Shown here in pieces: positions 17,757 through 25,937 of a DNA stretch of 40,549 bases. The DNA is from an uncultured Alphaproteobacteria bacterium (GTDB taxonomy: Bacteria; Pseudomonadota; Alphaproteobacteria; Sneathiellales; Sneathiellaceae): NCBI GenBank assembly GCA_913062525.1, contig CAJXWA010000012.1, forward strand, positions 1 through 40,549. Reading direction: 5' to 3'. Made by a program: the position numbers and the translations under genes. A model generated the notes under the pieces. The model was not told where the DNA came from and searched no databases. It saw nothing but the letters and a program-made list of their open reading frames with translations. Numbering within the stretch: the first letter of the stretch is position 1; each line of letters begins with the position of its first letter.

Positions 17757-18569
17757 ATGACATCACGAGAAAAATTACGTGAAGCAGCTCCGAAAGTTGT
17801 CCGAAATGCCATCCGCAATAACCAGTATATGGGGGATACATCCGGCCTTAGTGGTGGTTACCTTCAGGGGAATTTGGCAATCCTTCCGTCTGAACTTGCG
17901 ACGGATTTTTTGAGGTTTTGCCAGCGCAATCCAAAACCCTGCCCATTAATAGGGGTCTCTGATGCCGGAGATCCATTCCTACCGGCACTGGGCCATGACA
18001 TTGATATTCGAACCGATATTCCTCAATACAAAGTTTTCAAAAACGGTGAACTTGTCGATCATGTCAGCCACATAACAGATTTATGGCAAGAGGATTTTGT
18101 GACCTTCATTTTAGGGTGCTCCTTCTCGTTTGAGGAAGCTTTGATGGCCGAAGGGATTCCGGTACGTCATATCGAAAAAAACAAAACTGTACCGATGTAT
18201 CGAACTAATATTCAAACCGTCGAAGCGGGCCCGTTTAGCGGTGAAATTGTTGCAACCTTGCGACCCTTATCTGTGGAAAACGCAATTCGAGCGGTCGAAA
18301 TCACCAGCCGTTTTCCGCAAGCGCATGGCACGCCCATTCATTTTGGGGACCCTTTGGCTATCGGTATCACTGATATTAACAACCCTGAGTTTGGGGAGCC
18401 GCCCGACATTAACGAGGGTGAAGTGCCTGTTTTCTGGGCATGTGGTGTGACGCCTCAAATTGCTATTCAAAATGCAAAGCCGTCCATCTGCATTACCCAC
18501 GCACCTGGTCGAATGTTGATCACTGATATTTTAGGAGCGGATGCCGCGCGCGGATCTATACGAAAATAA
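17757..18569 (+). CDS. UPF0317/DUF1445 family protein (YcsI-like), possible D-glutamate cyclase type
   Basis: 270 residues matching the UPF0317 (DUF1445, 'putative hydro-lyase') family along its whole length. Features include SGLSGGYLQGNLAILP near the N-terminus, FILGCSFSFEEALMAEGIP in the middle, and HFGDPLAIGI and PVFWACGVTPQ in the second half. Bacillus subtilis ycsI, a member, lies beside the ycsF-kipI-kipA genes, as here. The mammalian mitochondrial D-glutamate cyclase (formerly UPF0317 protein C14orf159) contains a UPF0317-type region and converts D-glutamate to 5-oxo-D-proline. This gene may therefore act on 5-oxoproline or D-glutamate; that is inference. First gene of the operon; AAGGG at 17741-17745. 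Confidence 0.85.
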   Translation: MTSREKLREAAPKVVRNAIRNNQYMGDTSGLSGGYLQGNLAILPSELATDFLRFCQRNPKPCPLIGVSDAGDPFLPALGHDIDIRTDIPQYKVFKNGELVDHVSHITDLWQEDFVTFILGCSFSFEEALMAEGIPVRHIEKNKTVPMYRTNIQTVEAGPFSGEIVATLRPLSVENAIRAVEITSRFPQAHGTPIHFGDPLAIGITDINNPEFGEPPDINEGEVPVFWACGVTPQIAIQNAKPSICITHAPGRMLITDILGADAARGSIRK

Positions 18570-18616
18570 GCAGACTGAAAATTGAAATTTAAGCACATCT
18601 AATTGGGAGATTATAA

Positions 18617-19684
18617 ATGTTAAAAAAACTGAAAACACTTGGCGTTGCCGCTGGAATAGCGACAACGTTTGCTCTGTCGGCTACGGGAGTTCACGCTGAT
18701 AGTGCACCTGTAAAAATGAGTGTCGTCGGCACCTGGAATAGCATGACAAACTACAATGACCGAGAAGCTCCCTTTTGGCGCGGCATGGCAAAAGAGACAA
18801 AAGGTAGCATCATTTCAACCATTGGATCTTATTCAGAATTTGGTCTTAAAGGTTTCGAAATTATGCGTCTTCTGAAGTCTGGTGTTTTCGATTACGCCTA
18901 TGGTCTTCCAGGGTACGTTGCAGCAGCAAATCCAATATTTGAAGGCGGCGATTTGTCGTCAGTTACTCAAGATATCAAAACAGAGCGCAAAGTTGCTGAA
19001 GCCTATTACTCGACTTTGGAGACAGCGTTTGCAAAATACTTTAACGCAAAGCTTCTTCAGCTATATCCGTTCCCAAGCCAAATTATGTATTGCAAAAGCC
19101 CAATTTCGGGAATTGATGATCTTAAAGGGAAGAAGGTTAGGGTTTATGCAACCTCGCTCGGTGATTTCGTAGAAGGTGCCGGAGGCACGTCAGTAACAGT
19201 TTCTTTTGGCGAAGTTATACCCGCTCTTGAAAAAGGCGTTGTTGATTGCGCGATCACAGGGACCATGTCGGCATACTCCGCCAAATGGTATCAAGCCGCA
19301 AAATATGTCTACACAATGCGAGTTGGTTGGGGGCTTGCTTTCGGTGCGATGAACATGGACAAATGGAACTCCATGTCAGATGCCCAACAGGTAGATTTGA
19401 AAACCCGGTTAGATAAATTGACGGACGATATGTGGGAAGCCACAGCGAAAGAGGACGATGTTGCAATCGCCTGTTTAACTGGAACAGAATGTCCGCTTGG
19501 CGAAAATTCCCCTGTGGGCGGAATGACCTTAGTTGAACCGAGTGCCGCAGATTTGGAAGCTCGAAACAAGATCGCAAACGAAGTTGTTCTGTCACGTTGG
19601 GCCGAGCGTTGCGGTAAAGACTGCGCCGATAATTGGAATGCGACAGTTGGTAAAGTTTTGAATATGAAGGCTGTATCTAAGTAA
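18617..19684 (+). CDS. dctP: TRAP transporter substrate-binding protein DctP
   Basis: 355-residue periplasmic receptor. Signal peptide residues 1-27 (MLKKLKTLGVAAGIATTFA, cleavage near VHA|DSA). The mature protein has the DctP fold pattern: an early ligand-binding region, YPFPSQIMYCKSPISGIDDL, and the conserved LKGKKVRVYATSLGDFVEG with a family-type Arg, then VSFGEVIPALEKGVVDCAITG. Four cysteines lie in the C-terminal quarter, two of them in RCGKDCADN. It delivers its ligand to DctQM in the inner membrane. The operon with UPF0317 and pxp genes suggests 5-oxoproline or a related acid as ligand. GGGAGA at 18605-18610. Confidence 0.9.
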   Translation: MLKKLKTLGVAAGIATTFALSATGVHADSAPVKMSVVGTWNSMTNYNDREAPFWRGMAKETKGSIISTIGSYSEFGLKGFEIMRLLKSGVFDYAYGLPGYVAAANPIFEGGDLSSVTQDIKTERKVAEAYYSTLETAFAKYFNAKLLQLYPFPSQIMYCKSPISGIDDLKGKKVRVYATSLGDFVEGAGGTSVTVSFGEVIPALEKGVVDCAITGTMSAYSAKWYQAAKYVYTMRVGWGLAFGAMNMDKWNSMSDAQQVDLKTRLDKLTDDMWEATAKEDDVAIACLTGTECPLGENSPVGGMTLVEPSAADLEARNKIANEVVLSRWAERCGKDCADNWNATVGKVLNMKAVSK

Positions 19685-19698
19685 GGGCAATTGTTGCA

Positions 19699-19731
19699 GT
19701 TTGGGGCGAGGAGATAATCTTCGTTCCAAAC
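19699..19731 (+). promoter_or_regulatory. Intercistronic hairpin between dctP and dctQ
   Basis: GTTTGGGGCGAGGA (19699-19712), loop GATAA, TCTTCGTTCCAAAC (19718-19731): 14 consecutive pairs, three of them G-U. There is no T run after it, so it is not a standard terminator. A stable hairpin behind the binding-protein gene commonly protects that part of the message or reduces read-through, so that the receptor is made in excess over the permease. The structure is seen; the role is inferred. Confidence 0.6.
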
Positions 19732-19791
19732 CGTGATATCGTCAGTCTTTCATTGATCACGGCTGGGCTGCCTAGAAAATCGAGAAAACCA

Positions 19792-20403
19792 ATGCGTAAT
19801 CCTTTAAGTCTGTTCATTCATATCATTGTGCAAGTCGGCGGTTGGGCTTTGTTATCAGCCGCTTTTTTGGTGACATATGATGTCATAATGCGCAAAATTT
19901 TTAACATCTCCATAGCTGGCGCTGATGAAATATCTGGTTATGTTTTCGCCATTTCGACGGCTTGCGCATACTCTTATGCTTTGTTGACCCGGGCAAATAT
20001 TCGAATTGATATTGTTTACAATAAATTTCCAAAGAAACTGCAGCGCATACTAGATCTTTTGAGCATGCTTTTAAGCGCCGGTTTGTTCGGTGTGATTTGT
20101 TACTTTGCTTTTGATATCGTATATGATGCTTTCAGGTTTGGTAGCCATTCAGTAACTCCCTTGCAAACATTGCTAGCGATCCCTCAGACAATCTGGTTTG
20201 CGGCGCTATGTTTTGCCTTGCTTACAGCGTTAGTTCTTCTCGCCCAATCCTTCGTTGCTTTTGTAAAAGGGGATGATCGACGCGTTGTTGATCTGATTGG
20301 AATCCCCTCGGTGGATGAAGAGATAAAGACCGAGCTTCAAGGCTCAGAAATTTCAAGCCATCTTGATGACGTCAACGATGCGCGCCTTGGTGAAAAGGAC
20401 TGA
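19792..20403 (+). CDS. dctQ: TRAP transporter small permease DctQ
   Basis: 203 residues from the ATG at 19792; a TTG at 19753 is in frame but less likely. Four membrane helices cover residues ~6-150, with the family-type segment ISGYVFAISTACAYSYALLTRANIRIDIVY. A hydrophilic, acidic C-terminal tail of about 45 residues follows (DEEIKTELQGSEISSHLDD), longer than usual. It pairs with DctM to form the membrane part of the transporter. It follows dctP after about 107 bases containing a hairpin, and dctM starts 3 bases after its stop. Confidence 0.88.
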   Translation: MRNPLSLFIHIIVQVGGWALLSAAFLVTYDVIMRKIFNISIAGADEISGYVFAISTACAYSYALLTRANIRIDIVYNKFPKKLQRILDLLSMLLSAGLFGVICYFAFDIVYDAFRFGSHSVTPLQTLLAIPQTIWFAALCFALLTALVLLAQSFVAFVKGDDRRVVDLIGIPSVDEEIKTELQGSEISSHLDDVNDARLGEKD

Positions 20404-20406
20404 TCT

Positions 20407-21690
20407 ATGCTTATTGCTACTTTACTTATTCTTCTTGCGCTCATTGGTTTAAGTGTACCCGTTGCTGCAGCTCTTGGTTGGCTTGGTCTAGCAGTCGCTC
20501 ACTTTTTCACAGGTATGCCTATTCACCGCGCTATCGGGGATATCGTTTGGACTAATTCCATTGAGTTTCTTCTCGTCGCTATTCCAATGTTTATCATGTT
20601 GGGTGAGATATTATTGCGGTCAGGCATCGCTACTCGTATGTATGAAGCCATGGCAAGTTGGTTGTCTTGGCTGCCCGGCGGATTGATGCATTCAAATATT
20701 GGAGCAAGTGCGTTGTTTGCGGCCACTTCTGGATCTAGTGTGGCGACAGCGGCGACAATTGGAACGGTTGCAGAACCAGAAATGCATAAACGCAATTATA
20801 ACGAACCACTCTTTTTGGGGACGATTGCGGCGGGTGGAACGCTTGGTATTTTAATTCCGCCTTCCATCAATCTCATCGTTTTTGGCTTGCTCACCAATAC
20901 ATCGGTCTCAGAGCTTTATTTAGCTGGGTTTATTCCGGGTCTTATCCTTGCGGGTTTGTTCATGGGGACAATTATTCTTGCATGCCTATACAAACCGGCT
21001 TGGGGCGGGGACAAGACTAAATATTCTTGGTCAGAGCGTTTTTCGAATCTGATCCATTTGGTTCCGCCCATTTTTATCTTTCTGGTTGTCGTTGGATCTA
21101 TATATGCAGGCTGGGCAACACCAACTGAGGCGGCCTCTCTTGGCGTAGTCGCAGCCCTTATTCTCGCGGCTTTTCACGGCACCCTGTCTTTTAGTATGAT
21201 GAAAGATGTCTTTCGGGGAACCATGCGAACAACCGCTATTATCATGTTGATCATTATTGCCGCTGTGTTCTTGAACTTCGTTTTGACAGCTATTGGTTTG
21301 ACGGCTCAGTTGACAGAATTTATTATATCGCTTGGATTGTCTCCCCTCGGTACGCTTCTATTGATCGTTGCCTTCTATTTGATCCTTGGCTGTTTTATGG
21401 AAACATTCTCTATGTTAATAACGACGGCTACAATTGTAACTCCGATTGTTGTGGGAATGGGATATGATCCGGTTTGGTTCGGTGTTTTGCTAATGGTTCT
21501 ATTGGAAACGGCGCTAATTACACCGCCAATAGGAGTCAATTTGTTTGTGGTGCAATCCATTCGTTCCCGTGGGGTGTTAAAAGATGTTATGATCGGAGCA
21601 TTACCGTTTGTCCTTACAATGTTCGCAATGATTGCATTATTAATAGCTTTTCCTCAGTTGGCGTTATGGTTACCAAAATTGTTCTATTAA
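20407..21690 (+). CDS. dctM: TRAP transporter large permease DctM
   Basis: 427 residues, about twelve membrane helices. Family hallmarks are clear: FLLVAIPMFIMLGEILLRSG near the start, ASALFAATSGSSVATAATIG, a GTLGILIPPSINLIVFG segment, GWATPTEAASLGVVAALIL, and late PPIGVNLFVVQSI. It carries the sodium-coupled translocation pathway for the ligand delivered by DctP. It begins 3 bases after dctQ, with AAAGGA at about 20394-20399. The pxpB start follows 55 bases downstream, so uptake and catabolic genes are probably on one transcript. Confidence 0.93.
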   Translation: MLIATLLILLALIGLSVPVAAALGWLGLAVAHFFTGMPIHRAIGDIVWTNSIEFLLVAIPMFIMLGEILLRSGIATRMYEAMASWLSWLPGGLMHSNIGASALFAATSGSSVATAATIGTVAEPEMHKRNYNEPLFLGTIAAGGTLGILIPPSINLIVFGLLTNTSVSELYLAGFIPGLILAGLFMGTIILACLYKPAWGGDKTKYSWSERFSNLIHLVPPIFIFLVVVGSIYAGWATPTEAASLGVVAALILAAFHGTLSFSMMKDVFRGTMRTTAIIMLIIIAAVFLNFVLTAIGLTAQLTEFIISLGLSPLGTLLLIVAFYLILGCFMETFSMLITTATIVTPIVVGMGYDPVWFGVLLMVLLETALITPPIGVNLFVVQSIRSRGVLKDVMIGALPFVLTMFAMIALLIAFPQLALWLPKLFY

Positions 21691-21745
21691 AAAAACAACC
21701 GACGTCTTACTCTCGTTACATTAAAATTGGAAATAGGGTCTGACC

Positions 21746-22489
21746 TTGGAAAATCGTTTCTTAATGCTAGGTGATGCGTCCTTCACCGTTGAATTTCCGA
21801 CCTTGACAGGAATTGCCGGAGCCCGAAAGGTGCGGCAACTCCGAAATCGAATTCAAAGTGAAATCGACGGCGGACATTTGGATGGAATTATTGATCTTGT
21901 TTCGGCGACACGCTCTTTAACTGTATGCCTCGATCCATCGCGAATGAATTTTTTGGAAGTTCGGGGTGCTGTTGAAAAACTGGTGCAAGATCCGTTTGTT
22001 GAGAACACCGAGGCGGGTGAAATTTGGACACTTCCGGTTTGTTATGAGGGTGAATATGCACCAGACCTTGATGAGGTGGCGCAACGATCCAAATTGAGCG
22101 TAAATGAGGTTATCCAGCTTCACAGCTCTACGGTTTACGATATTTTATTTATTGGATTTTTACCGGGGTTTCCGTTTTTGGCAGAACTCCCTGAAATTTT
22201 ACGCTTTCCAAGACGAACAAGCCCACGGTTACGGGTTCCTGCGGGCTCAGTTGCCATAGCCAACGACCAAACGGCTATCTATCCATGGGAAAGTCCTGGA
22301 GGTTGGCATTTACTCGGAAGATGTCCGGTTCCGCTCTTTAATTCTACGTGGGCTGAGCCCAGCTTGTTGACACCGGGCGGGCAAGTCTCGTTCGAAGCTG
22401 TTAGCGAAAAAGATTTTAAAACGCTCGAAACGGATTTGACATGCGGTCAGCTAAATCCAACCAGTTTTCGTTCAGTGAAGAGGGGCTGA
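21746..22489 (+). CDS. pxpB: 5-oxoprolinase subunit B (KipI family)
   Basis: 247 residues, KipI/allophanate hydrolase subunit 1 family. Conserved features: FIGFLPGFPFLAELPEIL, PRRTSPRLRVPAGSVAIAND and IYPWESPGGWHLLGRCP. With PxpA and PxpC it forms the ATP-dependent 5-oxoprolinase that opens L-5-oxoproline to L-glutamate; this function was shown for the PxpABC set in bacteria. The start is TTG at 21746, with AGGG at 21735-21738; an ATG six codons later (21764) is the alternative. The stop is one base before the pxpC ATG. Confidence 0.92.
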   Translation: MENRFLMLGDASFTVEFPTLTGIAGARKVRQLRNRIQSEIDGGHLDGIIDLVSATRSLTVCLDPSRMNFLEVRGAVEKLVQDPFVENTEAGEIWTLPVCYEGEYAPDLDEVAQRSKLSVNEVIQLHSSTVYDILFIGFLPGFPFLAELPEILRFPRRTSPRLRVPAGSVAIANDQTAIYPWESPGGWHLLGRCPVPLFNSTWAEPSLLTPGGQVSFEAVSEKDFKTLETDLTCGQLNPTSFRSVKRG

Positions 22490-22490
22490 C

Positions 22491-23567
22491 ATGGATGCAG
22501 CTTTGAAAATTCTATCGCCGGGATTGATGTCGTCTATTCAAGACAAAGGGCGATTTGGGTTTGGACGTTTTGGCGTGCCGCGGAGCGGGGCAGCTGATCC
22601 TGTGTTTTTGCGATTGGGCAATGCGCTCGTCGGAAATGACCCTTATGAGGCCGCCATTGAATTTCGGTTTTTGGGACCGACAGTTAAGGCTGAAGCAGGA
22701 AGTGTTTGTATTGGGCTTGCGGCTGATGCCGCAGCGGAATTGACCAGAGCACAAACCCAAGAAAAAGAACATGTATCGCCTTGGCAAACTGTAACCTTGA
22801 ATGAGGGTGATACTCTGAAAGTGATGCCGCTTAGTAAAGGGGCGAGTGGGTATCTGACGATTGAAGGTGGTTTGCAACTGATGCCTGTTTTGAACAGCAC
22901 ATCAACATATGCACGGGCTGGTATTGGCGGCACCAACGGATCTCTTTTACAAGCAAATGACATATTGAAACTAAAAACAAAAGCGACGCCGCGTGAATTT
23001 GAAAAAATCATGAATAAAGCGCCTCAAGTTTCGACAGATTTATTGCATGTAATCCTTGGGCCGCAAGACGACTATTTCTCTGATGAGTCGGTGACGGGCT
23101 TCGTAAGTAATAGCTTTAAGGTAAGTTCTGATGTGGACCGAATGGGTATTCGTCTTGAGGGCACACCAGTAAACTCGCTCCCTGAAAAAGGCAATGATTT
23201 GATTTCAGATGGACTGGTTGCGGGTGCTATTCAAATCCCCGGAAATGGTCTGCCGATTATTCTGGGAGCGGATTGTCATTTGGTTGGCGGCTATCCGAAA
23301 ATTGCGACGGTCATTTCAGCTGACTTATTTCGGTTGGGGCAATTGGGGCCAGGCGCAGATATTAAGTTTAAATCGGTGACGCTGGAACAGGCCCAAGCCA
23401 AGTATAATGATCTTGAAAAATACATTGAAACATGCACGCACTCCATCCAAAATTATTATGGAGAAGGGGCTATTAACTTAGTAGCTCTCCACGGCTCAAA
23501 TCTGATTAGTGGTGTTGTCGACGCACATAGTCCTGGCCATTTTCCCGGACGTTTAGAGGATACATAA
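22491..23567 (+). CDS. pxpC: 5-oxoprolinase subunit C (KipA family)
   Basis: 358 residues, KipA/biotin-dependent carboxyltransferase-like family. It begins with the family start ALKILSPGLMSSIQDKGRFG and FGVPRSGAADPVFLRLGNAL. The later signature SSDVDRMGIRLEG and the ISDGLVAGAIQIPGNGLPI / DCHLVGGYPKIATVI blocks are intact. It partners PxpB and PxpA in ATP-dependent ring opening of 5-oxoproline. It starts one base after pxpB, and its TAA overlaps the pxpA ATG by one base, so all three are translationally coupled. Confidence 0.93.
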   Translation: MDAALKILSPGLMSSIQDKGRFGFGRFGVPRSGAADPVFLRLGNALVGNDPYEAAIEFRFLGPTVKAEAGSVCIGLAADAAAELTRAQTQEKEHVSPWQTVTLNEGDTLKVMPLSKGASGYLTIEGGLQLMPVLNSTSTYARAGIGGTNGSLLQANDILKLKTKATPREFEKIMNKAPQVSTDLLHVILGPQDDYFSDESVTGFVSNSFKVSSDVDRMGIRLEGTPVNSLPEKGNDLISDGLVAGAIQIPGNGLPIILGADCHLVGGYPKIATVISADLFRLGQLGPGADIKFKSVTLEQAQAKYNDLEKYIETCTHSIQNYYGEGAINLVALHGSNLISGVVDAHSPGHFPGRLEDT

Positions 23568-24343
23568 TGATGAAAAAAATTAATCTAAATGCCGATATGG
23601 GAGAGAGCTTCGGTACATATTCTCTTGGGAATGATGCCGCAATGCTAGACGTGGTGAAATCCGCAAATATTGCTTGCGGTTATCACGCTGGCGACCCATT
23701 GGTTATGAGTGAGACCACAAGACTTGCCGCTGAAAAAGGGGTGAGTATTGGTGCGCATCCGTCTTTTCCAGATTTACAAGGGTTTGGCCGGCGTAAGATG
23801 TCTATACCTCTGAACGAATTAGAGGCTATGGTTGTCTACCAAATAGGTGCACTGATGAGTATTGCTTCCAGCCGGGGAACATCTGTCACGCATGTTAAGC
23901 CACATGGGGCCCTCAACAACATGGCGTGTGTGGATATAGACATGGCGCTAGCGATTGCCAGCGCTGTTAAATCTGTATCTCCAAATTTGATCCTGCTGGC
24001 ACCAGCTTGTTCAAAATTGTTTCAAGCGGGTGTTGAATTAGGTTTGGTTACGGCCGCTGAAATTTTTGCGGATCGAACCTATGATGAAAACGCAAATCTC
24101 ACACCGCGTTCAGAACCGGGAGCGGTTATTCACGATCCTGAACAAAGTGCGGATCAAGTCCTCTCGTTTATTGAGGCTGGTAAAATCATCACTCAGTCCG
24201 GCGTTGGAATTGAAACACCTATTCATAGCATCTGTGTTCACGGTGATAGTGCGGGCGCACTTGCCATTGCTGTCCGGGTGACCGAGCGGTTAAAACAGGC
24301 TGGTTATGATTTAGTGCCAATCCCAGATTTATTCGAGGGCTGA
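23567..24343 (+). CDS. pxpA: 5-oxoprolinase subunit A (LamB/YcsF family)
   Basis: 258 residues, LamB/YcsF family with a TIM-barrel-like fold. The family start KKINLNADMGESFG is present, as are ANIACGYHAGDPLVM, GVSIGAHPSFPDLQGFGRR, VTHVKPHGALNNM and the C-terminal ICVHGDSAGALAIA. It supplies one of the three essential parts of prokaryotic 5-oxoprolinase. It overlaps pxpC by one base. Its last 40 bases overlap the 3' end of the convergent LysR gene, an antisense overlap that leaves no room for a terminator between them. Confidence 0.94.
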   Translation: MMKKINLNADMGESFGTYSLGNDAAMLDVVKSANIACGYHAGDPLVMSETTRLAAEKGVSIGAHPSFPDLQGFGRRKMSIPLNELEAMVVYQIGALMSIASSRGTSVTHVKPHGALNNMACVDIDMALAIASAVKSVSPNLILLAPACSKLFQAGVELGLVTAAEIFADRTYDENANLTPRSEPGAVIHDPEQSADQVLSFIEAGKIITQSGVGIETPIHSICVHGDSAGALAIAVRVTERLKQAGYDLVPIPDLFEG

Positions 24344-25248
24344 TTTTCGGACTGATCTTGGCTCATATGTTGAAGTAAATCCCAAAGCCGGGACGCCACG
24401 GGACCATAAATTTTATTCTTCTTTCTAATCATCTGAACGCCAAAACTCAGGGGTTGGAATTCGGCCGAATTTAAAACAATTAGCGTCCCATTTTTAATCT
24501 CATCTTGGACTAAATGGGTCGGCAGGCGCCCCCAACCCATTCCCAGTGAGATAATTCTTTTCTTCATAATGAAATCATTTACAAACCAATTGGCGTTTGA
24601 TTTTAAGATGCCGCCCGTTACTTTTTCAATATGGCGACTGGTGTCACGGACGACAATTTGTGTCTGATCTTCCATGTCGGCTTCAGTCAAAGTTGACGCT
24701 AATGCCGCGAGCGGTGATCCAGCTGATACAACTGGTACAAAGGAGATACGTGCAATTTCCACATTCTCGTATCCACTGATGGGATTGCGATAAGATTCAG
24801 CAATAGCAATGTCTGCATCGTCATCCATCAACCGTTCCACAGGACCGTTCAAATTTTCAACAAGCAGAGTTAAAGTCGTTGCAGGGGCTTCTTGCGTAAC
24901 GATTTTCAGTATTCCCATGATTTCTTCAAGCGGTGCCGCTGCACTTATGGCAAGGCTCAATTTTGGCTCGTCACCCATTGAGTAGTTTTTTGCAAGAGCA
25001 GAGAACTCGTCAGCTTGTGACAATACACGCTGGGCTTTTTGATATAGAGACCGCCCTTGATCGGTTAGCGCTGCGCGATATTCATCGCGATTGAACAAAT
25101 TTACGCTGAGTTCTTCTTCAAGATTACGGATCGCAATACTGACTGCAGACTGACTGCGATGTAGGGTTTGTGCTGCGGCTCTGAAGCTTCCCTTATCCAC
25201 GATTGCACATAAAACTTTTAACTGTTCAAGCGTCACAATTTCACTCAC
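24304..25248 (-). CDS. LysR-family regulator, convergent with pxpA
   Basis: 314 residues. The N-terminal winged helix-turn-helix reads VTLEQLKVLCAIVDKGSFRAAA, then SQSAVSIAIRNLEEELSVNLF, followed by an effector domain. It is transcribed toward pxpA and overlaps its 3' end by 40 bases, and is divergent from the cytochrome b561 gene (105-base gap). It could regulate the pxp operon from its far end, the b561/yceI pair from the shared promoter region, or both; the divergent arrangement makes the second the classical expectation. Read-through from either convergent gene would produce antisense RNA to the other. Confidence 0.9.
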   Translation of the reverse strand: MSEIVTLEQLKVLCAIVDKGSFRAAAQTLHRSQSAVSIAIRNLEEELSVNLFNRDEYRAALTDQGRSLYQKAQRVLSQADEFSALAKNYSMGDEPKLSLAISAAAPLEEIMGILKIVTQEAPATTLTLLVENLNGPVERLMDDDADIAIAESYRNPISGYENVEIARISFVPVVSAGSPLAALASTLTEADMEDQTQIVVRDTSRHIEKVTGGILKSNANWFVNDFIMKKRIISLGMGWGRLPTHLVQDEIKNGTLIVLNSAEFQPLSFGVQMIRKKNKIYGPVASRLWDLLQHMSQDQSENQPSNKSGIGTKS

Positions 25249-25274
25249 ATTTTGTTTAAAAAAAACTATCGAGA

Positions 25275-25304
25275 TGATATGGAAATTATACTTTCATTAT
25301 ATCA
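25275..25304. promoter_or_regulatory. Candidate operator in divergent LysR/b561 promoter region
   Basis: Inverted repeat TGATAT (25275-25280) and ATATCA (25299-25304) with an 18-base AT-rich spacer, centred in the 105-base gap between divergent starts. LysR-type regulators usually bind interrupted dyads in such gaps. The arms are short and AT-rich, so chance cannot be excluded. Confidence 0.3.
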
Positions 25305-25353
25305 ACATCAACTACATCTTTAAATAATCCGGTACGAATAGTGTGAGGCCAGT

Positions 25354-25899
25354 ATGAAGTTTATTAACAGCAAATCCAGCTATGGATTATTAACTATCGC
25401 CAATCATTGGATCATGGCTTTGATCGTTATTGGTATGTTTGCATTAGGTCTCTTTATGGTGGATTTGAATTATTCTCATGAATGGTACAAATCAGCTCCT
25501 CACATTCACAAAAGTGTCGGCTTTATTTTTGCAGTGTTGCTAAGCTACCGCGTTATTTGGCGGCAGGTGAACATCACTCCAGAGGCAGCTCCTGGCGTAA
25601 CACGTTGGGAAGATAAATTGGGACATTTGGCTCATATCGTTCTTTATCTTATTCCATTTGCCTTGATTGTTTCTGGGTATCTGATTTCAACAGCCGATGG
25701 CAGAGGCATAGATGTCTTTAATTGGTTTGAAATTCCAGCAATCTTTCCAGCCAATAAAGGTATGGAAGATATTGCTGGGGAAATTCATGAGCTTCTCGCC
25801 TTCGGTATAATAATTGTCGCCGCCGCTCATGCGCTGGCTGCTCTTAAACATCATTTCATAAACAAAGATCGAACTCTTGTGCGAATGCTCAAGCCATAA
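25354..25899 (+). CDS. Cytochrome b561 family protein
   Basis: 181 residues, four membrane helices, prokaryotic diheme cytochrome b561 (YceJ) family. Candidate haem ligands are H18 (TIANHWIMAL), H50 or H52 (PHIHKSVGF), H145 (GEIHELLAF) and H159 (AAAHALAALKHHF). It would shuttle electrons between the quinone pool and a periplasmic partner. The next gene encodes a YceI protein, the same pairing as E. coli yceJ-yceI, so the two are probably cotranscribed. Confidence 0.9.
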   Translation: MKFINSKSSYGLLTIANHWIMALIVIGMFALGLFMVDLNYSHEWYKSAPHIHKSVGFIFAVLLSYRVIWRQVNITPEAAPGVTRWEDKLGHLAHIVLYLIPFALIVSGYLISTADGRGIDVFNWFEIPAIFPANKGMEDIAGEIHELLAFGIIIVAAAHALAALKHHFINKDRTLVRMLKP

Positions 25900-25937
25900 A
25901 ATCTCATTTACATTCAGTTAGTTGATAGGAAAACGTT

